Below are positions 7,981 to 14,421 of a DNA stretch of 64,000 nt, piece after piece. Both the position numbers and the translations under genes were made by a program. Position 1 is the stretch's first letter. Every line of letters begins with the position of its first letter. The stretch spans positions 1-64,000 of the forward strand of contig NZ_JBBMFK010000019.1 of assembly GCF_040096055.1 (NCBI RefSeq). Reading direction: 5' to 3'. The DNA is from Pseudoflavonifractor intestinihominis (GTDB taxonomy: Bacteria > Bacillota > Clostridia > Oscillospirales > Oscillospiraceae). The notes beneath the pieces are model-generated. The model made no database searches and was not told the origin of the DNA. It saw only the letters and a program-made list of their open reading frames with translations.

Positions 7981-7998
7981 TTCTCAAAACTCCTTCAC

Positions 7999-8083
7999 AA
8001 ATACGGTAGGCATACCCGTTTCCAGATATACCCCGGCCCGCCGCCATAGGACGCGCTGTCCCTTAGGCGGTACGGGCTCGAAG
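7999..8083 (-). ncRNA. Moco-family (molybdenum/tungsten cofactor) riboswitch upstream of modA
   Basis: On the minus strand the RNA contains a first arm CCGCCUAAGGGAC...GUCCUAUGGCGG and a second arm with the motif UCUGGAAACGGGUAUGCC, which resembles the conserved end of the E. coli moaA leader (UCUGGAAAGGUGUACAUGGC). It lies between mop and modA and runs into the modA ribosome binding site. That position favours control of translation. A second RNA of the same design precedes the moeA-like gene. The linker between the two arms is very short, so no extra P3 arm is visible. The family call rests on remembered consensus and on the two copies matching each other. Confidence 0.8.
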
Positions 8084-8102
8084 TGCTGAGGCAGCGGGGG
8101 AC

Positions 8103-8315
8103 TCAGTCGTCCACCGCCATCATGACCGAGGTGGCCTTGACCACGGCATAGGCCGTGCCGCCCACCTTCAGGCCCAGTTCCCGGATGGACGCCATGGAGA
8201 TGGTGGAGGTCACCACATTGCCGCCGCCGATGTCCAGCCGCACAATGCCGTTGACCGCCCCCTCCTCGATGGAGAGAATGGTCCCCTTGAACTGATTTCT
8301 CGCGCTGATCTTCAC
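8103..8315 (-). CDS. Molybdopterin-binding (Mop/TOBE) protein
   Basis: The 70-residue protein is a single Mop domain: MKISARNQFKGTILSIEEGA, followed by SMASIRELGLKVGGTAYAVVKATSVM. Such molbindins store or buffer molybdate or tungstate in the cytoplasm as oligomers. The start ATG is preceded by GGAGGG. It lies 63 bases after mogA and directly before the second riboswitch, at the junction of the cofactor operon and the transporter operon. Confidence 0.92.
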   Translation of the reverse strand: MKISARNQFKGTILSIEEGAVNGIVRLDIGGGNVVTSTISMASIRELGLKVGGTAYAVVKATSVMMAVDD

Positions 8316-8378
8316 TGTTTTTCCCTCCTTCCCGTTTGCATTTTATTCCAAACTCCCCGCAGGGAGGCGGAACCGGAT

Positions 8379-8864
8379 TTATCGGGCGCAGTTGCCCGCC
8401 GTGCCCCGTAGGATCTCCAGGCCGTGGCCCAGGGCGGGCAGGATGAACTCCAGGCACTCCCGCACCGCCTTGGGGCTGCCCGGCAGGTTGACGATGAGGG
8501 TTTTGCCCCGGATGCCCGCGGCCGCCCGGCTGAGCATGGCCCGCGGGGTGATCTGGAGGGACTGCCACCGCATGGCCTCGGCGATGCCGGGGGCGAGCCG
8601 CTCCACCACGGACAGGGTGGCCTCGGGGGTCAGGTCGGTGGGAGAAAAGCCGGTGCCGCCGGTGGTGAGCACCAGGTCGGCCAGGTCCCCGTCGCACAGC
8701 CGCTTCAGCTCCCCGGCCAGGGGCTCCACCCCGTCGGGCAGCAGGGCGGTGTGCACCACCTCATAGCCCGCCTCCTCCGCCATGGCCCGGATCACCGGGC
8801 CGCTCCTGTCCTCCCGCTGTCCGGCGTAGCCGGAGTCGCTGAGGGTGATGATGGCCGCCCGCAT
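8379..8864 (-). CDS. mogA: Molybdopterin adenylyltransferase (MogA/MoaB family)
   Basis: The 161-residue protein has the MogA/MoaB fold signature LVLTTGGTGFSPTDLTPEAT and the C-terminal VNLPGSPKAVRECLEFILPALGH. The enzyme activates molybdopterin by adenylation so that MoeA can insert the metal. The ATG at 8864 was chosen because GGAGGAGGGG lies 5 bases upstream; a longer frame runs into the preceding gene. Only one base separates it from the MOSC gene stop. Confidence 0.92.
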   Translation of the reverse strand: MRAAIITLSDSGYAGQREDRSGPVIRAMAEEAGYEVVHTALLPDGVEPLAGELKRLCDGDLADLVLTTGGTGFSPTDLTPEATLSVVERLAPGIAEAMRWQSLQITPRAMLSRAAAGIRGKTLIVNLPGSPKAVRECLEFILPALGHGLEILRGTAGNCAR

Positions 8865-8865
8865 A

Positions 8866-9303
8866 TTACCCCTCCTCCACAATAGTTAGCTGGTCCCCCA
8901 CGGAGATGGTCCCGCCGTGGAGCACCTTGGTGAACACGCCCTCGTGGGGCATGATGCACTCCCCCATCACCTTGTAGATCTCGCAGTGGGAGTGGCACTC
9001 CTTGCCGATCTGGGTCAGCTCCAGTACCACGTCGTTGCACTGAAATTTGGTCCCGATGGGCAGGGTCTTGAAGTCATAGCCCTCCACCACCAGGTTCTCC
9101 CCAAAGGCCCCGTGGTCCACCACGGCGCCCCGGGCCCGGAAGGCCTCCACCTGCTCGTGGGACAGCAGGGACACCTGCCGGTGCCACTTCCCCGCGTGGG
9201 CGTCCCCCTGGATGCCCCAGTCCTCCACCACCTGGGCGGTGCCCACGTTCTTCTTCTGGGTCCCCTTTTTCTCACTGATGCACACGGCAATCACCTTGCC
9301 CAT
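8866..9303 (-). CDS. MOSC domain protein
   Basis: The 145-residue protein is a stand-alone MOSC domain: GKVIAVCISEKKGTQK, GIQGDAHAG, VSLLSHE, GAFGENLVVEGYD, and a conserved Cys in ECHSHCEIYKVMGECIM. MOSC domains occur in cofactor sulfurases and in proteins that deliver or modify molybdenum cofactor, and the stand-alone clostridial type is usually found with mogA and moaC as here. The ATG at 9303 follows GAGGTG by 6 bases, which is better than the GTG three codons upstream. Confidence 0.88.
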   Translation of the reverse strand: MGKVIAVCISEKKGTQKKNVGTAQVVEDWGIQGDAHAGKWHRQVSLLSHEQVEAFRARGAVVDHGAFGENLVVEGYDFKTLPIGTKFQCNDVVLELTQIGKECHSHCEIYKVMGECIMPHEGVFTKVLHGGTISVGDQLTIVEEG

Positions 9304-9328
9304 GGCAAACACCTCACATATTTTGTTT

Positions 9329-10324
9329 TTATCCGCCGATCTGGCTCATATTCCGGGCCTCGTCTCCCTGGGCCGCCGGCCCGGCGAAGTGGTGCCCCGC
9401 CGGCTTTTCCCCGATGGCCCTCCGGATGGCGGCCAGGATGTCGCCGTCCTCCGCGCCGGCGTCCAGCAGTGGTTTGAGTTCCACGCCCCGGTCATACTGG
9501 AGGCAGGTCTTCAGAAACCCGGAGGAGGTGAGCCGCACCCGGTTGCACCGGTCGCAGAACCGGTGGGTCATGGCGCTGATGAAGCCCACCCGGCCCCGGA
9601 AGCCCGAGAAGGTCACATACCGGCCGGGGCCGCCCCCCTGGTCCTGGGCACAGGGCTGTGCCGGTCCAAAGGCCTTTTCCAGCCGTTCCAGCACCTCCGC
9701 CTCGGTGCGGCGGGGAAGGCTTCCTCCCAGGCCGATGGGCATCAGCTCGATGAACCGGACCGACAATTCCCTGTCCCGTGCCAGGGCGGCCAGAGGGACC
9801 AATTGGCTGTCGTTCTCCCCCATGGGGACGCAGTTGAGCTTCACCTTCAGCCCGGGCACTGCCAGGGCCGCCTCCAGCCCGGCCAGAGCGGCCGGCAGCT
9901 GGTCCCGCCTAGTGATGGCGGCGAACTGCTCCCGGTCCAGGGTGTCCAGGCTCATGTTCACCCCGGTGAGCCCCGCCGCCACCAGGCCGGGGAGCTGCTC
10001 GGCCAGCAGCACGCCGTTGGTGGTGACGGCCACCTCCCGTATTCCCGGTGTGCCGCTGACGGCGGCCGCCAGCCGGTGCAGGTCCCGGCGCACCAGAGGC
10101 TCCCCGCCGGTAAGGCGCACCTTCTCCACCCCCAGCTTGGCAAAGAGCCCCACCAGCCGGGCAATCTGCTCGTAGGACAGCAGATTGCTGTGGTCCATCC
10201 AGTCCACCCCGTCCTCCGGCATGCAGTAGCGGCAGCGCAGGTTGCACCGGTCGGTCACCGACACCCGCAGATAGCGGATGGCCCGGCCGTACCCGTCCCG
10301 CAGGCCCTCCTCCGGTTTATACAC
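9329..10324 (-). CDS. moaA: GTP 3',8-cyclase
   Basis: The 331-residue radical SAM enzyme has the first cluster motif CNLRCRYC (about 27-34), the RLTGGEPLVRRDL block, the second 4Fe-4S site with FCDRCNR and a later TCL, and the functionally important C-terminal Gly-Gly (SQIGG). With MoaC it converts GTP to cyclic pyranopterin phosphate, the first step of the pathway. The start is the GTG at 10324, overlapping the end of moaC by 8 bp, so the two are coupled. Confidence 0.95.
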   Translation of the reverse strand: MYKPEEGLRDGYGRAIRYLRVSVTDRCNLRCRYCMPEDGVDWMDHSNLLSYEQIARLVGLFAKLGVEKVRLTGGEPLVRRDLHRLAAAVSGTPGIREVAVTTNGVLLAEQLPGLVAAGLTGVNMSLDTLDREQFAAITRRDQLPAALAGLEAALAVPGLKVKLNCVPMGENDSQLVPLAALARDRELSVRFIELMPIGLGGSLPRRTEAEVLERLEKAFGPAQPCAQDQGGGPGRYVTFSGFRGRVGFISAMTHRFCDRCNRVRLTSSGFLKTCLQYDRGVELKPLLDAGAEDGDILAAIRRAIGEKPAGHHFAGPAAQGDEARNMSQIGG

Positions 10325-10796
10325 AGTGGTACACCCCCGACTTGCCCCCCTCCTTGTACAGCAGGCGGACGCCGGTGATCTCCATGCCCTTGTCCATGGC
10401 CTTGCACATGTCGTACACCGTCAGCAGGGCCACCGTCACCCCGGTGAGGGCCTCCATCTCCACGCCGGTCCGGCCGGTAAGCCTGACGGTGCACTCCGCC
10501 CGGACGGCACACTGCTCCTCCAGGATCTCAAAGTCCACCGCCGCGTGACTCAGGGCCAGAGGATGGCACAGGGGGATCAGCTCCCAGGTCCGCTTGACGG
10601 CCATAATGCCCGCCACCCGGGCTACGCCCAGCATGTCCCCCTTGGCGGCGGTGCGGCCGGTGATGGCCTCCAGCACCGGCCGGGACACTCTAATGAGTCC
10701 CTCTGCCGTGGCGGTACGCACTGTGGGCTCCTTGCCGCCCACATCCACCATGATGGCGTTGCCCTCCCGGTCAAAGTGGTTCATGGTCGGTTCCAT
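10317..10796 (-). CDS. moaC: Cyclic pyranopterin monophosphate synthase
   Basis: The 159-residue enzyme has the family motifs MVDVGGKEPTVRTATAEG, GDMLGVARVAGIMAVKRT, LIPLCHPL and GVEMEALTGVTVALLTVYDMCKA (cited in part). It acts after MoaA in the first committed step of pterin cofactor synthesis. The ATG at 10796 follows AAGGAGGG by 6 bases. It sits between the moeA-like gene and moaA in one operon. Confidence 0.95.
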   Translation of the reverse strand: MEPTMNHFDREGNAIMVDVGGKEPTVRTATAEGLIRVSRPVLEAITGRTAAKGDMLGVARVAGIMAVKRTWELIPLCHPLALSHAAVDFEILEEQCAVRAECTVRLTGRTGVEMEALTGVTVALLTVYDMCKAMDKGMEITGVRLLYKEGGKSGVYHCV

Positions 10797-10811
10797 TCCG
10801 TTCCCTCCTTG

Positions 10812-11837
10812 TCATACGCCCTTGCCGAAGGGGCAGACGGGGTAATGGCACTCCCCGCAGCCCAGGCACAGACCGCCGTGGCCCATGGCCTTCAGCTCCG
10901 CCCGGCTCACCCGCACTCCGGCGGCGATGCGGGGCAGCACCAGGTCGAACACTGTGGCCTTGGCGTACATGACGCAGCCGGGCAGGCCCATAATGGGCAC
11001 GCCGCTGTCAAAGTACCCCAGCAGGAACATGGCCCCCGGCAGGACGGGTGCGCCGTAGGAGACAATCTCCGCCCCGGTGTCCCGGATGGCGCCGGGAGTC
11101 CGGTCGTCCGGGTCCACGCTCATGCCGCCGGTGCACAGCACCATGTCCACTCCCCTGTCCCGGAAGGCCAGGGCGGCGGCGGTGATGGCGGCCCGGTCGT
11201 CGCCGGGCAGGCAGTGCTCCGTCACCCGGATGCCGTAGGCCGCCAGCTTGTCCACGATCACGGGAGTAAAGCTGTCCTGGATCAGCCCATTGGCCACCTC
11301 GCTGCCGGTGGTGATGAGGCCGCAGGTCTTCAGCTTCCAGGGGGTCAGGCGCAGGATAGGGGTGTCCCCCGCCTTGGCCTCCACCGTCTTCAGCTTCTCC
11401 TCGGCGATGACCAGGGGAATGATGCGGGTGCCCGCCAGCTTGTCCCCCCTGCGGACCGCCGTGTTGGTGTGGCGGGTGGCGATCATGATCTCGTCCTCGC
11501 TGTTGAGGGCGTTGAGCCGCTCCACGTCCACCTGAAACAGGCCGTCGCAGTCGGCTATAAGCTCAATTTTACCCTCCTTCACCGGCGTGGGGTGCATGTG
11601 CTCATTCTGGCACAGGGCCCGCAGCCGCTCCGCCGCCTCGTTCTCGTGGAGCATGCCCGGCTCCTTCTCCCACACGTACAGGTGCTCCTTGCCCATGGAG
11701 AGCAGGACGGGGATGTCCTCCTCCCGGACCACATGGCCTTTGCGGAACCGGGCGTCCTTGGTGACGCCGGGGATGATCTGGGTCAGATCATGGCAGAGCA
11801 CGTGCCCCACCGCATTGCGGGTATCGATCAGCTTCAT
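10812..11837 (-). CDS. Molybdopterin-binding MoeA-like protein
   Basis: The 341-residue protein has a C-terminal half with the molybdopterin-binding fold (LITTGSEVANGLIQDSFTP, LCTGGMSVDPDDRTPGAI, IMGLPGCVMYAKATVFDLVLPRI). The N-terminal half begins VGHVLCHDLTQIIPG, as in MoeA/CinA-like proteins. It ends with a Cys-rich tail (CLGCGECHYPVCPFG) that may bind a cluster or metal. The role is probably metal insertion or cofactor handling. The ATG at 11837 follows AGGAGG by 8 bases. It is the first gene behind the riboswitch with a terminator, and no second true MoeA is present in the window. Confidence 0.9.
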   Translation of the reverse strand: MKLIDTRNAVGHVLCHDLTQIIPGVTKDARFRKGHVVREEDIPVLLSMGKEHLYVWEKEPGMLHENEAAERLRALCQNEHMHPTPVKEGKIELIADCDGLFQVDVERLNALNSEDEIMIATRHTNTAVRRGDKLAGTRIIPLVIAEEKLKTVEAKAGDTPILRLTPWKLKTCGLITTGSEVANGLIQDSFTPVIVDKLAAYGIRVTEHCLPGDDRAAITAAALAFRDRGVDMVLCTGGMSVDPDDRTPGAIRDTGAEIVSYGAPVLPGAMFLLGYFDSGVPIMGLPGCVMYAKATVFDLVLPRIAAGVRVSRAELKAMGHGGLCLGCGECHYPVCPFGKGV

Positions 11838-11912
11838 GTGCAGCCCCTCCTGGCAGTTCAAGATCTAGTTTTCTGTGGTCTTCTGTCCATGGTTTCCGCC
11901 TCTTTCCGCAAC

Positions 11913-11948
11913 AAAAAACGGGAGTGCCGCCTGTCAGCAGCACTCCCG
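11913..11948 (-). terminator. Riboswitch-controlled terminator in front of the Moco operon
   Basis: CGGGAGTGC and GCACTCCCG form a 9-bp stem followed on the minus strand by TTTTTTG. It lies between the Moco-family aptamer (about 12011-12094) and the moeA-like gene. This placement suggests transcription attenuation of the whole biosynthetic operon when cofactor is plentiful. Confidence 0.8.
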
Positions 11949-12010
11949 AAAAAGGGCCAAAAGGGTAAAAAAGGGTACACTACCCCCTTGGGCGAAAGCT
12001 GCTCCTTTTC

Positions 12011-12094
12011 AAAAGGCGGAAGGCCGGGCCGTTTCCAGCCCGACCCCGGCGGTGCGCCATAGGCCAGTTGCCCTTAGGCGGTCCCGCTCGGAGC
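12011..12094 (-). ncRNA. Moco-family riboswitch upstream of the cofactor biosynthesis operon
   Basis: On the minus strand the RNA reads CUCCGAGCGGGACCGCC, then UAAGGGCAACUGGCCUAUGG, then CGGGCUGGAAACGGCCCGG and CCUUCCGCC. The CCUAAGGGCAACUGG part and the CUGGAAA part both parallel the E. coli moaA leader. The same elements occur in the modA leader of this window. It is transcribed from the promoter at 12113-12141 and followed by an intrinsic terminator. A long P3 arm between the two main hairpins is not visible. Confidence 0.83.
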
Positions 12095-12112
12095 ATGTAC
12101 AATATTATGAAA

Positions 12113-12141
12113 ATCGTACCACACGCCACGGCGGATTGCAA
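12113..12141 (-). promoter_or_regulatory. Promoter of the Moco biosynthesis operon
   Basis: On the minus strand TTGCAA (12136-12141) and TACGAT (12113-12118) are separated by 17 bases. The expected transcript starts just before the riboswitch aptamer. Confidence 0.65.
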
Positions 12142-12181
12142 CAGAAAAGTCCGTTTTCTTCCATTCCGCCCCCAAAAGCGC

Positions 12182-12213
12182 GGCCCGCATCCACAAAGCT
12201 GTGGATGCGGGCC
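12182..12213. terminator. Hairpin after the lipoprotein gene
   Basis: GGCCCGCATCCACA and its near-perfect complement form a 14-bp stem with a 4-base loop, 11 bases past the lipoprotein stop. It has no good T-run on the minus strand, so termination there may be partial. Confidence 0.55.
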
Positions 12214-12223
12214 ATTCATATAC

Positions 12224-12874
12224 TTATTCCGGGTCCTCCGCGGGCAGGTGGGAGATAATCTGCCAGGTATCGCCGCTCCGTGCAAGCGTCAGCACGGCGT
12301 CCGCGCTGTACAGGACAAGGCTGTCCCCGCGCTGTACGCCGCGGGTGCAGGCAAAGCTGCCGGGGTTGAAATCGCTGGCAAGGCTGTAAAAGCACCCATA
12401 GTCCTCCAGATACCAGGCGTCTCCCGGATTTTCCATGGCCGACAAGGAAACCCCGGCGTAGCGCTGCAAGTATGCGTCCACAGTGGAAAAGGGAACCCTT
12501 TTGATAACAACAGGGGCGTCCTCCACCCGGTCGAAGGACACCGGGAAGCCTGCGGCCCGGAGGGCGTCCAGCTCGTCCTCATCGCCCGGGGAGAGCGGGC
12601 TGTCGCTGGGGATATAGGCCACGAACTTCCCCAGGTCCAGCTCCTCCGGCGTCTCATAGCAGGAGGTGAAGAAATGCGTGATGGGATTGACCGTAAAAGC
12701 GCCCTCTGGCCCTTGTCCGGCGGCAATGTCCCCCTCCTCCGCCGGTACCACCGGCTCAAACGCGGCGTTGACGGCCTCAATCTGCCCGGCGGTGAGTTCC
12801 TTTCCGCCGGAGCAACCGGTCAAAACCAGAGAAAGGCCGAGCAGGAGCGCAAATAAAATCCTCTGTCTGTACAA
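12224..12874 (-). CDS. Hypothetical lipoprotein
   Basis: The 216-residue protein starts with a lipoprotein signal peptide (lipobox LTGC, Cys about 21) and has an acidic mature part without recognised motifs. The start is probably TTG at 12874, preceded by GGAAGGGGA. It is a single gene, divergent from nothing, and followed by a hairpin. Its family was not recognised; the spread of conserved-looking Trp/Tyr-rich segments (DAWYLEDYGCFYSLASDF) suggests a secreted small domain of the NTF2-like type, but this is a guess. Confidence 0.7.
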   Translation of the reverse strand: MYRQRILFALLLGLSLVLTGCSGGKELTAGQIEAVNAAFEPVVPAEEGDIAAGQGPEGAFTVNPITHFFTSCYETPEELDLGKFVAYIPSDSPLSPGDEDELDALRAAGFPVSFDRVEDAPVVIKRVPFSTVDAYLQRYAGVSLSAMENPGDAWYLEDYGCFYSLASDFNPGSFACTRGVQRGDSLVLYSADAVLTLARSGDTWQIISHLPAEDPE

Positions 12875-12907
12875 GGCTATCCCCTTCCGGCGGCATTTGA
12901 ACGCTTA

Positions 12908-14119
12908 TTATGACAATGATTCAGGTGTAATTACATATGCAGGGCTGTCAGGATAATGTAAACCAAACTTCTCATTAAGCCTGTTGGTGCTGTGTGCGCA
13001 AAAATAGATATCTTTCAATAGTGGGGACTCATAGCCAATAAAAACAATAGCGTGCCCATATTCTCCTCCAGCCTCCGTATTGACATGAGCAATGCTCCCT
13101 ACAATTGTGTGCCAAAATGGCATCTGTCCCCCATTTTCAATTTCATAAATGCCAGTATTTAATGCGGCATCGCTTCCATTTACATAATTTCTAAAATCAC
13201 TGCAAGAACACCACGATTCATAATCATTCCAATACCATCTCTCTGTTTTATCACTTCCTGATTTGTCCATGTAATCTGTGTCAGGTGTATTTTCTGGGCC
13301 ACCTAGTCCAGCATAGATGCATTGAGAAGCAAAATTCATGCAGTCTACGTTTCCAAAGTCAATAAAGGCATCATTTCGGGACATTGCCCATTTTTGTGCG
13401 TAGGCTACAGCTTTGTCAGGGTCATAGCTACTAGTACGAATAATTGTAGGGGCCTCAGAAATTCTATTCTCATTTTCTAAATAAGCGTTATATTCAGCTT
13501 TTTCAGTTGCATAACGTACATTAAACTGAGTAATTTTTGTGTCAAGGTTGAATTCCGTATCTCCAATAATGTATTTTTGATCAAAATATTCTTCAGGTGC
13601 CACTACCGAAGCAACTAGCCATTTATCCTCCGTCATGATTAATGTAACATTATAGTTTATTTCGGCAGCAGATGGAAGATCATAGTCAACATATTGCCAA
13701 GTCAACAATTCAGTTATATTAGCCACTGCAACATTATCGCAAATTTGTATATTTTTAACTGTATATTTCTGAGTAAAATCATTTACGAAGCCTTCTTGTG
13801 CAGAACGAACATATTTATAATATGAAACTTTGTCATTTACTAGCTCTAAGTTATCAGCAAATTCTCTTAACTCAATTCTATTCTGCTTAAATTGCTATAT
13901 ATTTAAGGGGTTTTCCATAACTAAAGCAATTGACAAAGAATCAAGGTCATTATCTTCAAATAGATACATATTTCGTGTAGCTCGCGAGAGATATTCCGTT
14001 GCGACCTGCGTAATTTTATTCTCGGCGCTATCATTTTTCCTGTCAAGAGCATAAGTATAAGTGCATAACGCACTCGTAAGGATAACCGCCGAAAGTATAA
14101 TAGACATAACTTTCTTCAT
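12908..14119 (-). pseudogene. Amidase-domain secreted protein interrupted by an in-frame TAG
   Basis: The N-terminal part (ATG at 14119, preceded by AAGGAAG) has a Sec signal peptide. It stops at a TAG (13895-13897) after the residues ENPLNI. The same frame then stays open for 329 more codons to 12908 and contains the putative amidase domain: AVAYAQKWAMSRNDAF, DCMNFASQCIYAG with a candidate catalytic Cys, and EYGHAIVFIGY with a candidate His. Read through, the protein would be about 403 residues, a normal length for this cell-wall hydrolase-like family. The gene is strikingly AT-rich against its neighbours, which suggests horizontal origin. It could be a true nonsense mutation or a sequencing error; an internal GTG start at 13726 is unlikely to rescue secretion. 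Confidence 0.82.
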
Positions 14120-14360
14120 AAGTCTTCCTTACTTTCTCTTATTTAAATGACATGCTTCATAAACCTCTTGCCAAAATTTGTGCATTTCGCATTATATAAA
14201 CATTTTAATCACCTCCTTTTTATTTAAATATACCATATTCTTTTCGTATGAGCAACCTTTCGGTTCGATATTTTATCATTTATATTTGTGGACTACACGT
14301 TTGGAATATCATCATAATTGACAGGTTCGGAAATAGGACGTTCTGTCCCTTGATAATAAA
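14120..14360. other. AT-rich gene-free stretch
   Basis: This stretch holds the leader of the amidase-domain gene and otherwise no supported gene. Its composition matches the AT-rich pseudogene, so it probably arrived with it. No clear promoter was picked out. Confidence 0.5.
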
Positions 14361-14399
14361 GAAGCCGTCCGTTCCGCTGCCTGCGGAACGGACGGCTTC
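14361..14399. terminator. Terminator of adhE
   Basis: GAAGCCGTCCGTTCCGC and its exact complement form a 17-bp stem with a 5-base loop. It lies 22 bases past the adhE stop and is flanked by T-rich sequence on both strands. Confidence 0.88.
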
Positions 14400-14421
14400 G
14401 GTTGTTTTTTATTGCGCGCGC

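Noticed and set aside
13895..13897. Pyrrolysine or other recoding at the amidase TAG
   Set aside because: No recoding signal or pyl gene is visible, and a simple nonsense mutation or read error explains it better.
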